Source: Linderina pennispora
Taxonomy: Eukaryota; Kickxellomycota; Kickxellomycetes; Kickxellales; Kickxellaceae
Reading direction: 5' to 3'
NCBI RefSeq assembly: GCF_002104995.1
Contig: NW_024468250.1
Location: 744,001 to 808,000 of the forward strand
Length of the DNA stretch: 64,000 nt
The stretch's first letter is position 1. Each line of letters begins with the position of its first letter. Shown piece after piece: positions 60,604-64,000 of this stretch. The position numbers and the translations under genes were made by a program. The notes under the pieces were generated by a model. The model was not told the DNA's origin. It ran no database searches and saw only the letters and a program-made list of their open reading frames with translations.

Positions 60604-64000
<3,397 letters not shown>

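Overview
This window is nuclear DNA of an early-diverging, filamentous-type fungus; a Kickxellomycotina (Coemansia-like) genome is my best guess, by inference only. Fungal hallmarks are an ERMES subunit (MDM12), PPZ phosphatase, Golgi GDP-mannose transporter VRG4, protein O-mannosyltransferase, HIS6 and a Zn2Cys6 regulator. Genes more familiar from animals (SREK1-type SR protein, SWEET, RPEL, JTB-like, TMEM242-like and 7TM GOST-like proteins) point away from yeasts. Introns are few and short (85-134 bp where I can define them). Housekeeping genes are GC-rich; the F-box repeats, the secreted-peptide region and most long gaps are visibly AT-richer.

Layout. 0-2 kb: a partial secreted or GPI-type protein and VRG4. 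3-8 kb: two tandem F-box/LRR-like genes (minus). 7.8-20.7 kb: a dense housekeeping block: SIW14-like phosphatase, MATH protein, SWEET, SREK1-like, JTB-like, PPZ, eIF4B, HIS6 and PMT. 20.9-26.6 kb: a 7TM membrane protein and a Zn2Cys6 regulator, both read across several frames. 27 kb: a secreted two-repeat protein. 28-32.6 kb: a second F-box/LRR-like tandem pair on the plus strand, an inverted counterpart of the first, with homologous intergenic DNA. 32.6-34.2 kb: a gap with a zinc-finger relic. 34-36.5 kb: a spliced F-box gene and MDM12.

36.5-41 kb holds the most unusual feature: a same-strand array of five microgenes of about 31 codons, each a signal peptide plus a predicted tail of about 8 residues of the type QVVGGGPW. 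Each has a TATA-type box 101-132 bp upstream. Two members are broken: one has a stop at the cleavage site, one has lost its ATG. The array is bracketed by two tiny cysteine-rich peptide ORFs sharing a CxCxLCxxGRxC pattern. All are below usual gene-calling cutoffs.

41-53 kb: a mitochondrial membrane protein, a triple-RPEL protein, TAD1, a TMEM242-like protein, an orphan, two secreted CAP proteins, alkaline ceramidase, a FAD oxidoreductase and an AVT-type amino-acid transporter. 53-64 kb: kinesin-5, two small orphans, epsilon-COP and GCN2 (running off the right edge).

Caveat: many conserved genes (7TM protein, regulator, kinesin-5, epsilon-COP, GCN2, the PMT tail) need single-base frame corrections. 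Most of these look like one extra base, often in a short homopolymer, which suggests insertion-biased sequencing error rather than real gene decay.
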